NCBI RefSeq assembly: GCF_000203975.2
Contig: NZ_AFCF02000016.1
Coordinates: 62,001-126,000 of the forward strand
From: Leisingera sp. ANG1
GTDB lineage: Bacteria; Pseudomonadota; Alphaproteobacteria; Rhodobacterales; Rhodobacteraceae
Direction: 5' to 3'
Length of the DNA: 64,000 nucleotides
Below, one piece after another: positions 35,505 through 43,823 of this stretch; position 1 is the stretch's first letter, and each line of letters opens with the position of its first letter. Position numbers and translations under genes: made by a program. The notes under the pieces were generated by a model that saw only the letters and a list, made by a program, of their open reading frames with translations, did not search any database and was not told the DNA's origin.

Positions 35505-37061
35505 TCAGCTCTCCGGCGGGGCGCCGCCTTCTGCGGTGCGCTTGGCGATGAAGGCTTGCAGCGCTTCAGCGCGGGTTTCGTCCGTCACAGGCCGGGTATC
35601 ATGGGCGAGGATCTCCTTCCAGACCCGGGTGGCACGCTGGCTGGCGTCCAGACTGCCGCGTTCGGTCCAGGTGCCGAAATTGGCATAATCATGCACCACG
35701 GGTTCGTAGAATTCCGTACTGTAGCGCTCCATGGTCTGGGGCGCGGCAAAGAAATGCCCCTGCGGCTCCACCTGTGTCAGGGCGCTGGCGTAGCCGATTT
35801 CGTCTGTCCCGGCCTGGGCGCCTGCGCAAAGTTCGGCAATCATGTTCAGGACTTCGGCGTCGGTGACCAGTTTTTCGTAGGAGACGGACAGCCCGCCCTC
35901 CAGCCAGCCGGCCGAGTGAATGATCACGGTGGCGCCGGCCATCAGGCAACCCCAGAGCCCCATCTGGTTTTCATTGGCCGCCTGCACGTCGTTGCAGTTT
36001 GACGCGGACCCGGCGGCAGAGCGCCAGGGCAGACCAAGGTGCCGCGCCAGCTGGCCTGCGGCCAGGGAGGCTTGGAAATGCGCGGGCGTGCCGAATGCAG
36101 GCGCGCCGGATTTCATGTCCACGTTGGAGGTGAAAGTGCCATAACAGACCGGCGCGCCGGGATTAGCCAGTTGGGTGAGAGTGAGCGCGGCCAGCACCTC
36201 CGCATGGCTGAGGGTGATCGCGCCCGCGACGGTGATCGGTGCCATTGCACCCATCAGGGTGAAGGGCGTGATGATCGAGACCTGCCCGTGGTGTGCAAAG
36301 TCGATGAGGCCTTGCGCCATCGGAATGTCCAGCGTGCGCGGGCTGTTGGTGTTGATGATGGTGTAGCATCGCGGCTCCGACTGGAACTCCGCGTCAGACA
36401 GCCCGCGGAAGTCGCGGATCATCTCGAAGCAGTCCATCACCTGCGGCGTGCCGCGTGAGAAGATGAAGGGGAACTTGTCGGTCCGGGTCATCTGCGCCTC
36501 AGTGGTGAAGTAATGGCGCAGATGGATGGGGACGTCCTGCGGTTCCACCTGGGGGGAGATCATGTGGAAGACGTCGAAGTGATGGGTAAGCTGCAGGTAT
36601 TCCAGGTAATCCCGGGCTGAGCCGGGGCGGCGGCCGCGTTCCAGATCGGTGGCATTTGGCGCGCCTGCCCCTGCCTGGAACACCAGGCTGCCCAGCTCCA
36701 GCGTGATATCGCGCTCCCGTGCGCCCGCCCGGCAGGTGATTGAGCGGGGGGCAGTGGCCAGCGCCGCCTCCACCATGTCGCGGCCGATATAGACCATTTC
36801 GCTGTCTTCATCGACGCGGGCGCCGCCTTTGGCATAGACTTTGCGCGCCTCCGGCAGCAAAACCTTCATGCCCAGTTCCTCGAGCATCTTCAGCGCGGTT
36901 TCATGCATGTCCGCGATCTGATGCGCCGGGAAGACCTCTATTTGCGGGAAGGGGTTTCTTAGCTGGCGGTAGTTTGTGGTGCGTTGCGGGGCAGGGGCGG
37001 TGTCGCCCCCGCGTCCCCGCCGTCTGCGCCCGCGTTGGTTGCCTTCATTCTCAAAGGTCAT
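35505..37061 (-). CDS. trimethylamine methyltransferase (MttB) superfamily protein, no pyrrolysine
   Basis: A 518-residue member of the MttB superfamily. An Arg/Gly-rich head (RGRRRRGRGG) is followed by the TIM-barrel pattern: HETALKMLEELGMKVLLPEA, GRDMVEAALATAPRSITC, GAGAPNATDLERGRRPG, FHMISPQVEPQDVP, ITPFTLMGAMAPITVAGAI, CYGTFTSNVDMKSGAPAFGTP. There is no in-frame amber codon, so it is of the glycine betaine methyltransferase (MtgB)-like type rather than the pyrrolysine TMA enzymes. It could take a methyl group from a quaternary or tertiary amine, but no corrinoid protein is encoded nearby. It starts 4 bases after the flavoprotein stop. Confidence 0.88.
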   Translation of the reverse strand: MTFENEGNQRGRRRRGRGGDTAPAPQRTTNYRQLRNPFPQIEVFPAHQIADMHETALKMLEELGMKVLLPEARKVYAKGGARVDEDSEMVYIGRDMVEAALATAPRSITCRAGARERDITLELGSLVFQAGAGAPNATDLERGRRPGSARDYLEYLQLTHHFDVFHMISPQVEPQDVPIHLRHYFTTEAQMTRTDKFPFIFSRGTPQVMDCFEMIRDFRGLSDAEFQSEPRCYTIINTNSPRTLDIPMAQGLIDFAHHGQVSIITPFTLMGAMAPITVAGAITLSHAEVLAALTLTQLANPGAPVCYGTFTSNVDMKSGAPAFGTPAHFQASLAAGQLARHLGLPWRSAAGSASNCNDVQAANENQMGLWGCLMAGATVIIHSAGWLEGGLSVSYEKLVTDAEVLNMIAELCAGAQAGTDEIGYASALTQVEPQGHFFAAPQTMERYSTEFYEPVVHDYANFGTWTERGSLDASQRATRVWKEILAHDTRPVTDETRAEALQAFIAKRTAEGGAPPES

Positions 37062-37065
37062 CGGA

Positions 37066-39471
37066 TCAGCCTCTCATCGCTTTGCCGGAGGGGTCGTAGG
37101 GGGAGGGGGCAATCACGCGCGCAGGGCGTTCCTGCCCCACGATATGCACGGTCAGTTCCGTTCCTTCGGCGGCTGCGTTGCGGTCCACCATCGCCATGGC
37201 GAGCGACTTGCCCGTGGTGTGGCCATAGCCGCCGGAGGTGACAAAGCCGACGCGGGTTCCGCTCTGCCAGACGGGTTCATAGCCGCTGGCGTCTGCATCC
37301 GTGGCGTCCACCTCAAGGGTCACAACAACCTGACCCGGGCCGCCCGCGTCGCGTTCCTTCATCGTGGCGGCGCGGCCGATGAAGTCCTTGTTCCAGTCAA
37401 TCCAGCGGTCCATGCCGGTCTGCGCTGCGGTGTAGCCTTGGGTGAATTCAGCGCTCCAGATGCCAAAGCTTTTTTCCAGTCGCAGGCTCAGGAGCGCGTT
37501 GAAGCCGACTTCGCGGAGGCCAAGGTCTGCACCGGCCTCCAGCAGCGTTTCGCGCAGGGTGATGTGCTCGGCAGCGGAGCAGTGGAGTTCGTAGCCCAGT
37601 TCCCCCGCGACCGAGAGGCGGCCCACCTTGAGGCGCAGCATGCCGATGTCGAAGGTGCCGCAGCCCATGAAGGGCAGGTCTGCGATGGGGCCATCCGTCA
37701 GCTTTTCCAAGACCTTGCGGCTGTTCGGGCCGGAGAGGCTGAAGCCGGTGACGGCATCGGTCACGTCGCGCACCCCGACGTCCTCTCCCATATGGTCCTG
37801 GAACCAGCGCATGTGCCATTCGCGCAGGTAGTAGCTGCCCATGATCCACCAGCTGCCGTCCCCCCAGTTGAACACGGTGAGGTCGCCCTTGAGGCGGCCC
37901 TCAGGCGACAGCATCGGCGCCAGTTTGGCGCGGCCAGGGGCGGGGAGTTTCGACGCCATGAGGCGGTTGAGCCAGGCCACGGCGCCTGCACCTGAGACCT
38001 CAAACCGGGAGAAGGCGGAAATGTCGAGGAGGCCCACGGCCTCGCGCACCGCCTTGCATTCCTCTGCGACGATGCCAAAGGCGTTGGAGCGCTTTAGGGT
38101 CGGGGTTTCGGTAAAGTCTTCCGACGGGGCGAAATAGAGCGGGATCTCCAGCCCGTAGCTTGCACCCCAGCGGCAGCCAGCGGCGGTCATACCGTCATAG
38201 GCGGGTGCCTTTTTCAGCGGGCGGCCTGCGGGCAGTTGCTCATTCGGGTAGGTCATCACGAAGCGGCGGGTGTAGAACTGGCCGGTGGTTTCCTTGATGA
38301 AACGCTTGTTCTGCGCATAGTCGCCGAAACGCGCCACATCCATGCCGAACACATCCGCCTCCGGCTCGCCGTGGATCATCCATTCGGCCAGCGACTTGCC
38401 GACGCCGCCGCCCTGCAGGAAACCGGCCATCACGCCGCAGGCGCACCAGTAGCCGGGCTTGCCGCGCACCGGGCCCACCAGCGGGTTGCCGTCGGGGGCA
38501 AAGGTGAAGGCGCCGTTGACCCAGGTTTTGACCCCGGTGGTTTGCAGCGCCGGGTAGCGTTCGAAACCGAGGGTCAGCTCCCTTTCGATCCGGTCGGGGT
38601 CTTCCTGCTGCAGCTCGAACCCGTATTCCCAGGGCGCGCCGTCCATCATCCAGTGCTCATGGTCGATCTCGTAGATGCCCAGCAGGATGCCCTTCTGATC
38701 CTGCCGCATATAGGTGAAGCCTTCGAGGTCCACGGTCATCGGCACCTCGAAGTCGAGCTGTTCCAGCTCGGGGATGGTGTCGGAGATCAGGTAGTGGTGG
38801 TTGAGCGGCGAGACTGGCAGTTCCACCCCCGCCATCCGGCCCACCTGCTTGGCCCAAAGACCTGCGGCATTGACCACATGCTCGGCATGGATGGTGCCCT
38901 TTTCGGTCACCACCTGCCAGCCGCCCTCCACCTGGTGCAGTTCCAGCACCCGGTTGTGCTCGATCACCTCGGCGCCGCGTTTCTTGGCAGCCCCGGCATA
39001 GGCGTGCACGGTGCCGGTGGTGTCGACATAGCCCTCGCGGTCGGCCCACATGCCGCCGAGGATGCCCTCGGTGGACATGATCGGGCATAGCTCGCCAGCC
39101 TCCTGGGGGGTGATCAGGCGGCAGTCGTCGATGCCGATCGACTGGAAAGTGCGGTAGGCCGATTGCAGCCATTCCCAGCGGTCCGGGGTGCCTGCCAGCG
39201 TCATGCCGCCGGTCATATGCATGCCGACGGACTGGCCGGATTCCTGTTCGATCTCGGATAAGAGGTCGATGGTATAGGCCTGCAAGCTGGCGATGTTGGG
39301 GTCTGCGTTCAATGCGTGAAATCCGCCTGCCGCGTGCCAGCTGGATCCTGCTGTCAGCACCGAGCGCTCGATCAGGCAGACATCGGTCCAGCCGAATTTC
39401 GCCAGGTGGTAGAGGACGGAGGTGCCGACAACACCGCCCCCAATGACAACGGCACGATAGTGCGACTTCAT
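37066..39471 (-). CDS. dimethylglycine/sarcosine-dehydrogenase-like flavoprotein with GcvT domain
   Basis: An 801-residue flavoprotein. The N-terminal FAD-binding oxidase domain has AVVIGGGVVGTSVLYHL and TAGSSWHAAGG, whose His (about 46) matches the covalent FAD-linking His of dimethylglycine dehydrogenases. A C-terminal GcvT-type aminomethyltransferase domain (from about residue 440, with DISAFSRFEVSGAGAVAWLN, VTGFSLSGPNSRKVLEKL and GMDRWIDWNKDFIGRAA) would pass the released one-carbon unit to tetrahydrofolate. It is the first gene of the operon behind the paired operators. It likely demethylates an N-methylated glycine or related amine; exact substrate not determined from sequence. Confidence 0.92.
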   Translation of the reverse strand: MKSHYRAVVIGGGVVGTSVLYHLAKFGWTDVCLIERSVLTAGSSWHAAGGFHALNADPNIASLQAYTIDLLSEIEQESGQSVGMHMTGGMTLAGTPDRWEWLQSAYRTFQSIGIDDCRLITPQEAGELCPIMSTEGILGGMWADREGYVDTTGTVHAYAGAAKKRGAEVIEHNRVLELHQVEGGWQVVTEKGTIHAEHVVNAAGLWAKQVGRMAGVELPVSPLNHHYLISDTIPELEQLDFEVPMTVDLEGFTYMRQDQKGILLGIYEIDHEHWMMDGAPWEYGFELQQEDPDRIERELTLGFERYPALQTTGVKTWVNGAFTFAPDGNPLVGPVRGKPGYWCACGVMAGFLQGGGVGKSLAEWMIHGEPEADVFGMDVARFGDYAQNKRFIKETTGQFYTRRFVMTYPNEQLPAGRPLKKAPAYDGMTAAGCRWGASYGLEIPLYFAPSEDFTETPTLKRSNAFGIVAEECKAVREAVGLLDISAFSRFEVSGAGAVAWLNRLMASKLPAPGRAKLAPMLSPEGRLKGDLTVFNWGDGSWWIMGSYYLREWHMRWFQDHMGEDVGVRDVTDAVTGFSLSGPNSRKVLEKLTDGPIADLPFMGCGTFDIGMLRLKVGRLSVAGELGYELHCSAAEHITLRETLLEAGADLGLREVGFNALLSLRLEKSFGIWSAEFTQGYTAAQTGMDRWIDWNKDFIGRAATMKERDAGGPGQVVVTLEVDATDADASGYEPVWQSGTRVGFVTSGGYGHTTGKSLAMAMVDRNAAAEGTELTVHIVGQERPARVIAPSPYDPSGKAMRG

Positions 39472-39529
39472 GGCTTTGCTCCCTGTCTGCCGTCACCGGG
39501 CAGGCGGGGATCTCCCCCGAATCCGCCCT

Positions 39530-39578
39530 TTGGACATTTCTGTCCAATTCATCGACGATCCTGGACAGTCTTGTCCAG
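39530..39578 (-). promoter_or_regulatory. tandem operator pair for the TetR regulator
   Basis: Two inverted repeats of identical design: TTGGACA-N4-TGTCCAA at 39530-39547 and CTGGACA-N4-TGTCCAG at 39561-39578. Both have 7-base arms and 4-base spacers. Their centres are 31 bases apart, about three helical turns, so two dimers would bind the same DNA face. They lie 59-107 bases before the flavoprotein start codon. The TetR encoded in the same operon is the obvious ligand. Confidence 0.8.
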
Positions 39579-39607
39579 AGAAAATTTCAGGGTCTCACGC
39601 GAGGATG

Positions 39608-40594
39608 CTATTCGGCGGGTGTGCCGCTACTGACCTGGGTTTCCGCCCAGGTGCCGGTGCGCAGGGTTTGAGCGGCAAACCTTCCCGGGCCGGTTCGCCA
39701 GGGCAGGGCGGCTTCCAGCCACAATCCCTTGTGAAGGGTAAAGCGCCAGCCGCGCTGTGCGCGTTCAAAGGCGGTCACGTCCGGATGGTCTTCTTCCAGC
39801 AGCTCCACCGTGCCGGTCAGCAGCAGAAGGCTGCCGGTCTCGAAGTTCGGGAAGGCCAGGCCTGCGCGCGGGTTCAGCAGGAAATTTCCCAGCGTGTTGA
39901 AGTGGTTGTTGCCGCGAAAATCCGGGATGGTGAGGGTCTTGCCCGCCACCCGGACAAAGCCGGGCCGCCCGCCGCGGTGGGAGACATCGACACCCTCGCG
40001 ATCCGGGTTCGCGGCGGCGGGGATGTGGCTGGCGACAAAGAATGTGTCGGCCTGGGCGATCCGCGTGCTGTGCTCCGGCGGCAGTGTGGTAAAGGCCTGT
40101 GGGCGCGCGGGGGCCGCGTCATTGGCAGGGGTCAGATCGCGCTCCTGGATGTACTGCGGGCAATTGCCAAAGGACTGGTCGACCCGCAAGGTGAAGCCGT
40201 CGCGGCTTGCCGAAACCACGCGCCCGTTCAGCCGGTTGCGGCGGCGGCTGTGCAGCTCGATCCCTAACAACCCCAGCGGTGCGCCCTCGCGGATGGCGGC
40301 TTGGACCGGATCCCCGGCAGTTCCGTTCAGCGAGACCTGCAGGTGTTCCGGGTCGGGCGAGACGGCAAAGCCGGGCGCACCGCTGAGCAGGTTGGCCCAG
40401 GGCCAGCCGTCATCGTCCACGGCGCCGGCCGCCAGGAACGGCAGCTGGGCGAAGAACTCCCGGTGCTCCTCAGGCATGAAGGGGCGGATCATCCGGCGGC
40501 CCAGGGTCTCTGCCATGCCGCGCTTGCCTGCGCGGCGCTGCATTTCCTGTTCGCCCGCGTGGAAAGGCGAGGGGCTTTCTGGGTCATGGGGCAT
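39608..40594 (-). CDS. pyridoxamine 5'-phosphate oxidase-like FMN-binding protein
   Basis: A 328-residue protein with a split-barrel flavin-binding fold in the middle (FLAAGAVDDDGWPWANLLSG, AAIREGAPLGLLGIEL, RNRLNGRVVSASRDGF) and a second barrel-like half (STRIAQADTFFVASHI, GGRPGFVRVAGKTLTIPDF, NHFNTLGNFLLNPRAGLAF, LLLLTGTVELLEED). The family includes stand-alone PNPOx-like proteins of unknown substrate, not PdxH. An AGGAGG ribosome site lies directly before the ATG. It follows the GST gene by 59 bases on the same strand and is probably co-transcribed with it from the divergent LysR promoter. Confidence 0.85.
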   Translation of the reverse strand: MPHDPESPSPFHAGEQEMQRRAGKRGMAETLGRRMIRPFMPEEHREFFAQLPFLAAGAVDDDGWPWANLLSGAPGFAVSPDPEHLQVSLNGTAGDPVQAAIREGAPLGLLGIELHSRRRNRLNGRVVSASRDGFTLRVDQSFGNCPQYIQERDLTPANDAAPARPQAFTTLPPEHSTRIAQADTFFVASHIPAAANPDREGVDVSHRGGRPGFVRVAGKTLTIPDFRGNNHFNTLGNFLLNPRAGLAFPNFETGSLLLLTGTVELLEEDHPDVTAFERAQRGWRFTLHKGLWLEAALPWRTGPGRFAAQTLRTGTWAETQVSSGTPAE

Positions 40595-40653
40595 GGGAAC
40601 CTCCTGTGGCTGGAGAAATGCGGCGGCGGCCCGTCAGGCCGCCGCCTGCAGGA

Positions 40654-41274
40654 TCAGGCCGCGAGGCCAACCTTGGTTGCGGGCATCGGCTTGAAGCCTT
40701 TCAAGCCTTCGATATTGGCCAGTAGGGCGCGGACATTGGCGTAGGGCTCCAGCGAGATGCCGCCCTCCGGTGCGTGGGCGACGTAGGAATAGACGGCCAC
40801 GTCTGCGATGGTGGGGGTGTCGCCAACCAGGAACCGGCGGCCCGCCATATGGGCGTCGATCTTGCCCAGCACGCGGGCCGCAACGGTTGCGCAGAAGTCT
40901 GCATCCAGTGGCGCATTGAAGACGTTGATCAGCCGCGCCGCCGCCGGGCCAAAGGCAATCTCGCCTGCCGCAAGGGTCAGAAACTTCTGCACCTCGGCCT
41001 CTTGGACCGGATCGGAGGGCAGCCAGGACGGCGCGTATTTGCGGGCGAGGTAGACCAGGATGGCGTTGGAATCGCTGATGACGGTTTCACCGTCCTCGAT
41101 CACCGGCACCTGGCCTGCGGGGTTCAGCGCCAGGAAGGGCGGCTGTTTGTGCTCGCCAGCGGCGAGGTCGACGTTCACAACCTCATGGGCGAGGCCGGTG
41201 AGGCTGGCGAACAGCTCCACCCGGTGGGCGTGGCCGGAAAGGGGGAAGCTGTGGATGCGGATCTGATGTGCCAT
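40654..41274 (-). CDS. glutathione S-transferase
   Basis: A 206-residue GST with an N-terminal thioredoxin-like domain (IRIHSFPLSGHAHRVELF, QVPVIEDGETVISDSNAILVYL) and a helical C-terminal domain with the N-capping motif region FLVGDTPTIADVAVYSYV. The start at 41274 (MAHQIRIHS) matches the family; the longer open frame reaching 42297 is opposite the LysR gene and not coding. Divergent from a LysR gene with a shared 141-base promoter. Substrate cannot be told from sequence. Confidence 0.93.
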   Translation of the reverse strand: MAHQIRIHSFPLSGHAHRVELFASLTGLAHEVVNVDLAAGEHKQPPFLALNPAGQVPVIEDGETVISDSNAILVYLARKYAPSWLPSDPVQEAEVQKFLTLAAGEIAFGPAAARLINVFNAPLDADFCATVAARVLGKIDAHMAGRRFLVGDTPTIADVAVYSYVAHAPEGGISLEPYANVRALLANIEGLKGFKPMPATKVGLAA

Positions 41275-41355
41275 GTCTGGGGTCCTTTGCTGCGGCAGGG
41301 GCCGCTGTTTTCTGATGACACCCGGTAGATACACTGTGCCGTGCATGGCGATAAT

Positions 41356-41372
41356 ATTCCAATTCATGGAAT
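41356..41372. promoter_or_regulatory. LysR-type box between GST and lysR genes
   Basis: ATTCCA (41356-41361) and TGGAAT (41367-41372) form a perfect dyad with a 5-base spacer, and contain the T-N11-A pattern typical of LysR binding sites. It lies in an AT-rich pocket, 44 bases before the lysR ATG and 82 bases from the GST start, the position expected for dual control. Confidence 0.6.
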
Positions 41373-41415
41373 GATTGTGTATATGTCGTTCATAACTGAT
41401 GCCGGAGGCTCTGGG

Positions 41416-42312
41416 ATGGACAAGCTGGACTGCATGCGCGCCTTTGCCGCCGTGGCGGCGCAAAGCTCCTTTACTTCCGGCGCACGGCAGCTGGGGATCA
41501 GCACCAAGCTGGCCAGCAAGTATGTCGCCCGGCTGGAGGAGCAGCTGGGCGCGCAGCTGCTCAATCGCACCACCCGCAAGGTGACGCTGACCGATACCGG
41601 GCGGGCCTATCTGGAGCGGTGCCTGCCGCTGCTCGCGCAATTCGACGAGCTGGAGGACGTGGTGCAGCTGCGCCAGCAGGAGCTGGCAGGCCCGATCCGC
41701 ATCACCGCGCCTACTGGTTTCGGCAGCCGGGAACTGGTGGAGGCACTGCAGCCGTTCCAGCAGGCGCACCCCAAGGTGTTGGTGGAGCTGGTGCTGTCCG
41801 ACCGGCATCTGCCGATGCTGGAGGAGGGGGTCGATTTGGCGGTGCGTTTTGGCGCCCTGAAGGATTCGACGCTGGTCGCCCGCAAGCTGTGCGGCATGCG
41901 GCTGGTGGTGGTGGCCTCGCCCGGCTATCTGGCCACGCATGGCGAACCGGCCGAGCCGGAGGCGCTGGCCACCCACAATTGCCTGCTGCAGATGACCTCG
42001 CCGCAGCCCGATGCCTGGGTCTTTGGCCAGGGTGCTGCGCAACGGACCGTCACCGTCAGAGGCAGCTTCCGCGCCAACTCCCCCCGGGCGGTGGCGCATA
42101 TGGCCGCCAGCGGGCTCGGCATTGCCCGCTGCCCGCATTACACCGCGCTGCCGTTCCTGCGCGACGGCAGGCTGCAAGTGCTTTTTGAACAACAGGAAAC
42201 TGACCCGGCAACGCTTTACGCCGTTTATCCCTCCAGCCGCCACCTGACGGCGCGGATCCGGGCACTGATTGATCATCTGGCAGGTTGCTTTGGACAAGGC
42301 TTTTCAGCCTGA
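41416..42312 (+). CDS. LysR-family regulator, divergent from GST
   Basis: A 298-residue LysR regulator. The N-terminal helix-turn-helix is MDKLDCMRAFAAVAAQSSFT followed by SGARQLGISTKLASKYVARLEEQLG; the sensor domain follows (ELAGPIRITAPTGFGSRELV, LVLSDRHLPMLEEGVDLAVRFG, MAASGLGIARCPHYTAL). The start at 41416 is chosen because GGAGG lies upstream and the DNA-binding domain begins there; a longer in-frame start at 41341 runs through the LysR box. Likely controls the divergent GST/PNPOx genes. Confidence 0.92.
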   Translation: MDKLDCMRAFAAVAAQSSFTSGARQLGISTKLASKYVARLEEQLGAQLLNRTTRKVTLTDTGRAYLERCLPLLAQFDELEDVVQLRQQELAGPIRITAPTGFGSRELVEALQPFQQAHPKVLVELVLSDRHLPMLEEGVDLAVRFGALKDSTLVARKLCGMRLVVVASPGYLATHGEPAEPEALATHNCLLQMTSPQPDAWVFGQGAAQRTVTVRGSFRANSPRAVAHMAASGLGIARCPHYTALPFLRDGRLQVLFEQQETDPATLYAVYPSSRHLTARIRALIDHLAGCFGQGFSA

Positions 42313-42618
42313 GAACCTGCTGCTTCTTTCTGGTGACCAGTACCCCGGGGAGCGCGAGGGGCCGGCCCCTCGCATCTGCAGCAAGGCCATTATCATGCAT
42401 CTGCAGCAATTCGGGCAACAATATTGCCCTATATATTTTATGCTTGAAATATATATTCAAGCCTGCGTAGGCTGATCCCGAGGGCTGGCGCAAGATCAGC
42501 CGCGACGATGCCGGCTGCGGCGGGTCTTGGCTTCTGCCGGGGCGGCGTTAAAGTCGCAAGCATTTGATCAAGAACCCAGGCCCCCAAGGGCCGGTCATAT
42601 TCTGGGAGGAAAGACGTA
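42313..42618 (+). promoter_or_regulatory. 306-base intergenic region with GCTTGAA palindrome before the Liv-type operon
   Basis: No gene is supported here. The notable element is GCTTGAA (42442-42448), a 7-base ATATATA spacer, and TTCAAGC (42456-42462), embedded in an AT-rich tract at 42418-42462 that contrasts with the surrounding GC-rich DNA. It may be an operator overlapping the promoter of the ABC transporter genes. A GGGAGG ribosome site precedes the ATG at 42619. Confidence 0.5.
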
Positions 42619-43755
42619 ATGAAGACCATTCGGATGCTTGCAATGGCGGCTGCGATTCCGGCGCTGGCTGTTGCAGCACAGGCGGATACCAAGATCGGTA
42701 TGATCACCACATTGTCCGGCGGCGGCGCCGGGCTGGGCGTGGATGTGCGCGACGGTTTCATGCTGGCGATCGAACAGGATGGCCGCGAGGGTGTCGAGGT
42801 GGTGATTGAGGACGATCAGCGCAAGCCCGACGTGGCGGTGCAGATCGCCGACCGGATGATACAGTCCGAGAAGGTGGACATACTAACCGGCATCATCTGG
42901 TCGAACCTTGCGATGGCGGTGGTGCCTGCGGCAACCGCGCAGAACGTGTTCTACCTGTCGCCGAACGCCGGCCCCTCGGCGCTGGCGGGCAAGCGCTGCC
43001 ACCAGAACTATTTCAACGTCGCCTGGCAGAACGACAACCTGCACGAGGCCGCGGGCGCCTATGCCAACGAGGCAGGGCTGAAGAACAGCTTCATCCTGGC
43101 GCCGAACTACCCGGCGGGGCAGGACGCTCTGACCGGCTACAAGCGGATGTATGGCGGCGAACTGGCGGGTGAGATCTACACCAAGCTGGGTCAGACCGAT
43201 TATGCCGCCGAAATCGCGCAGATCCGGGCGTCCGGAGCCGACTCGGTCTATTTCTTCCTGCCCGGCGGCATGGGGATTTCCTTCCTCAAGCAATATGCGG
43301 GCAGCGGTGTGGACCTGCCGGTGGTGGGACCTGCGTTCTCGTTCGATCAGGGCATCCTGCAGGCGGTGGGTGACGCCGCACTGGGGGTGAAGAACACTTC
43401 GCAGTGGAACAAGGATATCGACAATGAGGCCAACGCTGAATTTGTCGCTTCCTTCCAGGAGAAATACGGCCGTCTGCCGTCGCTCTATGCCAGCCAGGGG
43501 TTCGACACTGCCAATCTGATCCTGAGCGCGCTGGACAAGGCGGAGGTGTCTGATCAGGACAGCTTCCGCGCGGCGCTGAAAGCGGCGGAGTTCGCATCGG
43601 TTCGCGGTGATTTCAAATTCGGTGACAACCACCACCCGATCCAGAACATCTATGTGCGTGAGGTGATCAAGGAAGGCGACGTCTTCACCAACAAGATCAT
43701 CGCCACCGGCCTGAGCGATCACGCCGACGCCTACGCGGCCGAGTGCAAGATGTAA
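42619..43755 (+). CDS. branched-chain amino acid-type ABC transporter substrate-binding protein
   Basis: A 378-residue periplasmic binding protein of the LivJ/type I family. It has a signal peptide (MKTIRMLAMAAAIPALAVAA, cleavage before QADTKIG), then KIGMITTLSGGGAGLGVDV, VEVVIEDDQRKPDVAVQIA, SPNAGPSALAGKRCHQNYF and YAAEIAQIRASGADSVYFFLPG. The Cys pair (KRCHQN near 130 and ECKM at the end) may form a disulfide. It is the first gene of a five-gene importer operon. Related proteins bind amino acids, amides or aromatic acids, so the ligand is open. Confidence 0.92.
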   Translation: MKTIRMLAMAAAIPALAVAAQADTKIGMITTLSGGGAGLGVDVRDGFMLAIEQDGREGVEVVIEDDQRKPDVAVQIADRMIQSEKVDILTGIIWSNLAMAVVPAATAQNVFYLSPNAGPSALAGKRCHQNYFNVAWQNDNLHEAAGAYANEAGLKNSFILAPNYPAGQDALTGYKRMYGGELAGEIYTKLGQTDYAAEIAQIRASGADSVYFFLPGGMGISFLKQYAGSGVDLPVVGPAFSFDQGILQAVGDAALGVKNTSQWNKDIDNEANAEFVASFQEKYGRLPSLYASQGFDTANLILSALDKAEVSDQDSFRAALKAAEFASVRGDFKFGDNHHPIQNIYVREVIKEGDVFTNKIIATGLSDHADAYAAECKM

Positions 43756-43768
43756 GACCTGACCCGGA

Positions 43769-43791
43769 CGGGGGCGCCTGAGGTGCCCCCG
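43769..43791 (+). terminator. intercistronic hairpin after the Liv-type SBP gene
   Basis: CGGGGGCGCC (43769-43778) pairs with GGTGCCCCCG (43782-43791), ten pairs with one G-T wobble and a TGA loop. There is no T-run, so it more likely protects the binding-protein mRNA or attenuates read-through into the permease genes than fully terminates. Confidence 0.7.
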
Positions 43792-43823
43792 CACACGGCA
43801 AGACTTCCCCTTCGGAAAATCAA

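Noticed and set aside
35505-37061. Possible pyrrolysine-containing trimethylamine methyltransferase
   Set aside because: There is no in-frame amber codon inside the MttB-family gene, so the pyrrolysine form is excluded.
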